DNA of 15,928 nucleotides, taken from contig CAAEOW010000040.1 of assembly GCA_900757705.1 (NCBI GenBank), forward strand, positions 1 through 15,928, read 5' to 3'. Below are positions 15,432 to 15,928 of this stretch, piece by piece. Positions within the stretch are counted from its first letter, which is position 1, and each line of letters opens with the position of its first letter. Source of the DNA: an uncultured Collinsella sp. Its GTDB lineage: Bacteria > Actinomycetota > Coriobacteriia > Coriobacteriales > Coriobacteriaceae. The notes beneath the pieces are model-generated. The model was not told the DNA's origin. It did no database searches and worked only from the letters and a program-made list of their open reading frames with translations. The position numbers were made by a program, and so were the translations under genes.

Positions 15432-15863
15432 TTACTGAATGCGAGTTCGGCAGTAGGGGCAGACCTTCCAGTGCGCATCGAGCGGGCGATGGCAGCTGGG
15501 GCATACGTTGCGAACCTGGGTATCGCACACCGGGCAGACGACAAAGTCCTTCTCGATGGGCGCGCCGCACTGCGGGCAGGTGCCGTACTGGGCAAGCTGG
15601 CGCTCGCGCAGCGCCATGTCCAGCTCCTGCTCCTCGCGGTCGGACGCGTAGGAGTGCGGGCGCAGGACCAGGTAGGCAATGAGGCCCACAAACGGGATGA
15701 GGGCGATGATGCCCCATGCCACGTAGGCGCTGGCGCCGCGGCGGCGAGCGTCGATGAACACATAGACGACCGACAGCACATACAGGGCGACGATAAAGCC
15801 AACGAAGGCATAGACGACGCCCATAAGCTGCGGCGACATGAGCTCGGAGATGTACTTGGACAT
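15432..15863 (-). CDS. Small membrane protein with two zinc ribbons
   Basis: 143 residues from ATG at 15863 with AAAGG nine bases upstream; the frame continues upstream without a good start. Two hydrophobic segments (about 13-36 and 47-66) are separated by FIDARRRGASAYVAWGIIAL, which resembles the short PLDc_N/cardiolipase N-terminal membrane module. The C-terminal third has CPQCGAP and CPVCDTQ, then CPSCHRP and CPYCRTR, two CxxC-CxxC zinc ribbons (double zinc ribbon). The function is unknown; such proteins are common in Gram-positive genomes, often near housekeeping genes. The order (membrane anchor, then cytoplasmic ribbons) suggests a protein- or nucleic-acid-binding adaptor at the membrane, which is inference. 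No clear promoter is visible in the 65 bases left before the window edge. Confidence 0.85.
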   Translation of the reverse strand: MSKYISELMSPQLMGVVYAFVGFIVALYVLSVVYVFIDARRRGASAYVAWGIIALIPFVGLIAYLVLRPHSYASDREEQELDMALRERQLAQYGTCPQCGAPIEKDFVVCPVCDTQVRNVCPSCHRPLDAHWKVCPYCRTRIQ

Positions 15864-15928
15864 TACGGGTACCTTTCGGAATATTAACAGTCCGGTCAAG
15901 TTTACCACGGGGTTTGTTTATATGGGAC

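Overview
The window reads as a high-GC, Gram-positive actinobacterial chromosome. The gut Coriobacteriia (a Collinsella-like organism) are my best guess. That rests on codon style, gene layout and a NusG-paralogue-led capsule operon, and it is inference, since there is no rRNA or other decisive marker here. Every gene I can support lies on the minus strand, so transcription runs from the right edge to the left.

Right end (about 15.93 to 13.38 kb): a small membrane protein with two zinc ribbons, then thrS (threonyl-tRNA synthetase, a form lacking the N-terminal TGS domain). thrS has its own sigma70-type promoter and ends in a textbook intrinsic terminator, backed by a second one.

Centre (13.38 to 0.70 kb): an apparently complete Wzx/Wzy-type capsule or exopolysaccharide operon. 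In order of transcription: a LoaP/UpxY-type NusG paralogue (processive antiterminator); an initiating phosphoglycosyl transferase; a GT2 glycosyltransferase; UDP-glucose 6-dehydrogenase; a GT4 glycosyltransferase; a D-glucuronyl C5-epimerase homologue; a second GT4 glycosyltransferase; an EpsG-type polymerase (Wzy); a TupA-like ATP-grasp protein; a Wzx flippase; a UDP-glucuronate 4-epimerase; and a hexapeptide-repeat O-acetyltransferase. The enzymes predict an acidic, O-acetylated repeat unit of about four sugars containing glucuronate and/or galacturonate. The C5-epimerase suggests L-iduronate. GT4, C5-epimerase, GT4 and wzy are linked by three successive 4-bp ATGA overlaps. No chain-length or tyrosine-kinase (Wzz/Wzc/Wzd) gene lies in the window.

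Left end (0.70 to 0 kb): a 366-bp gene-free stretch, then the 5' part of a secreted protein cut off by the window edge.

The most interesting layer is the potential for phase variation. (1) The TATAAT box in front of the antiterminator gene lies between two exact 15-bp inverted repeats (13205-13219 and 13312-13326), the layout of an invertible promoter switch, with terminators behind it that would stop outward transcription in the flipped state. (2) Two nine-G tracts, in the nearly identical context TTT-G9-T, lie near the 5' ends of the initiating transferase and the O-acetyltransferase; either would go out of frame with one G gained or lost. A third nine-G tract lies downstream of the operon. 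(3) One glycosyltransferase gene contains overlapping, mutually exclusive long hairpins built from three copies of a 13-bp motif. Together these suggest that capsule production (promoter and first sugar) and decoration (acetylation) could be switched separately. This is inferred from one sequence and needs read-level tests.
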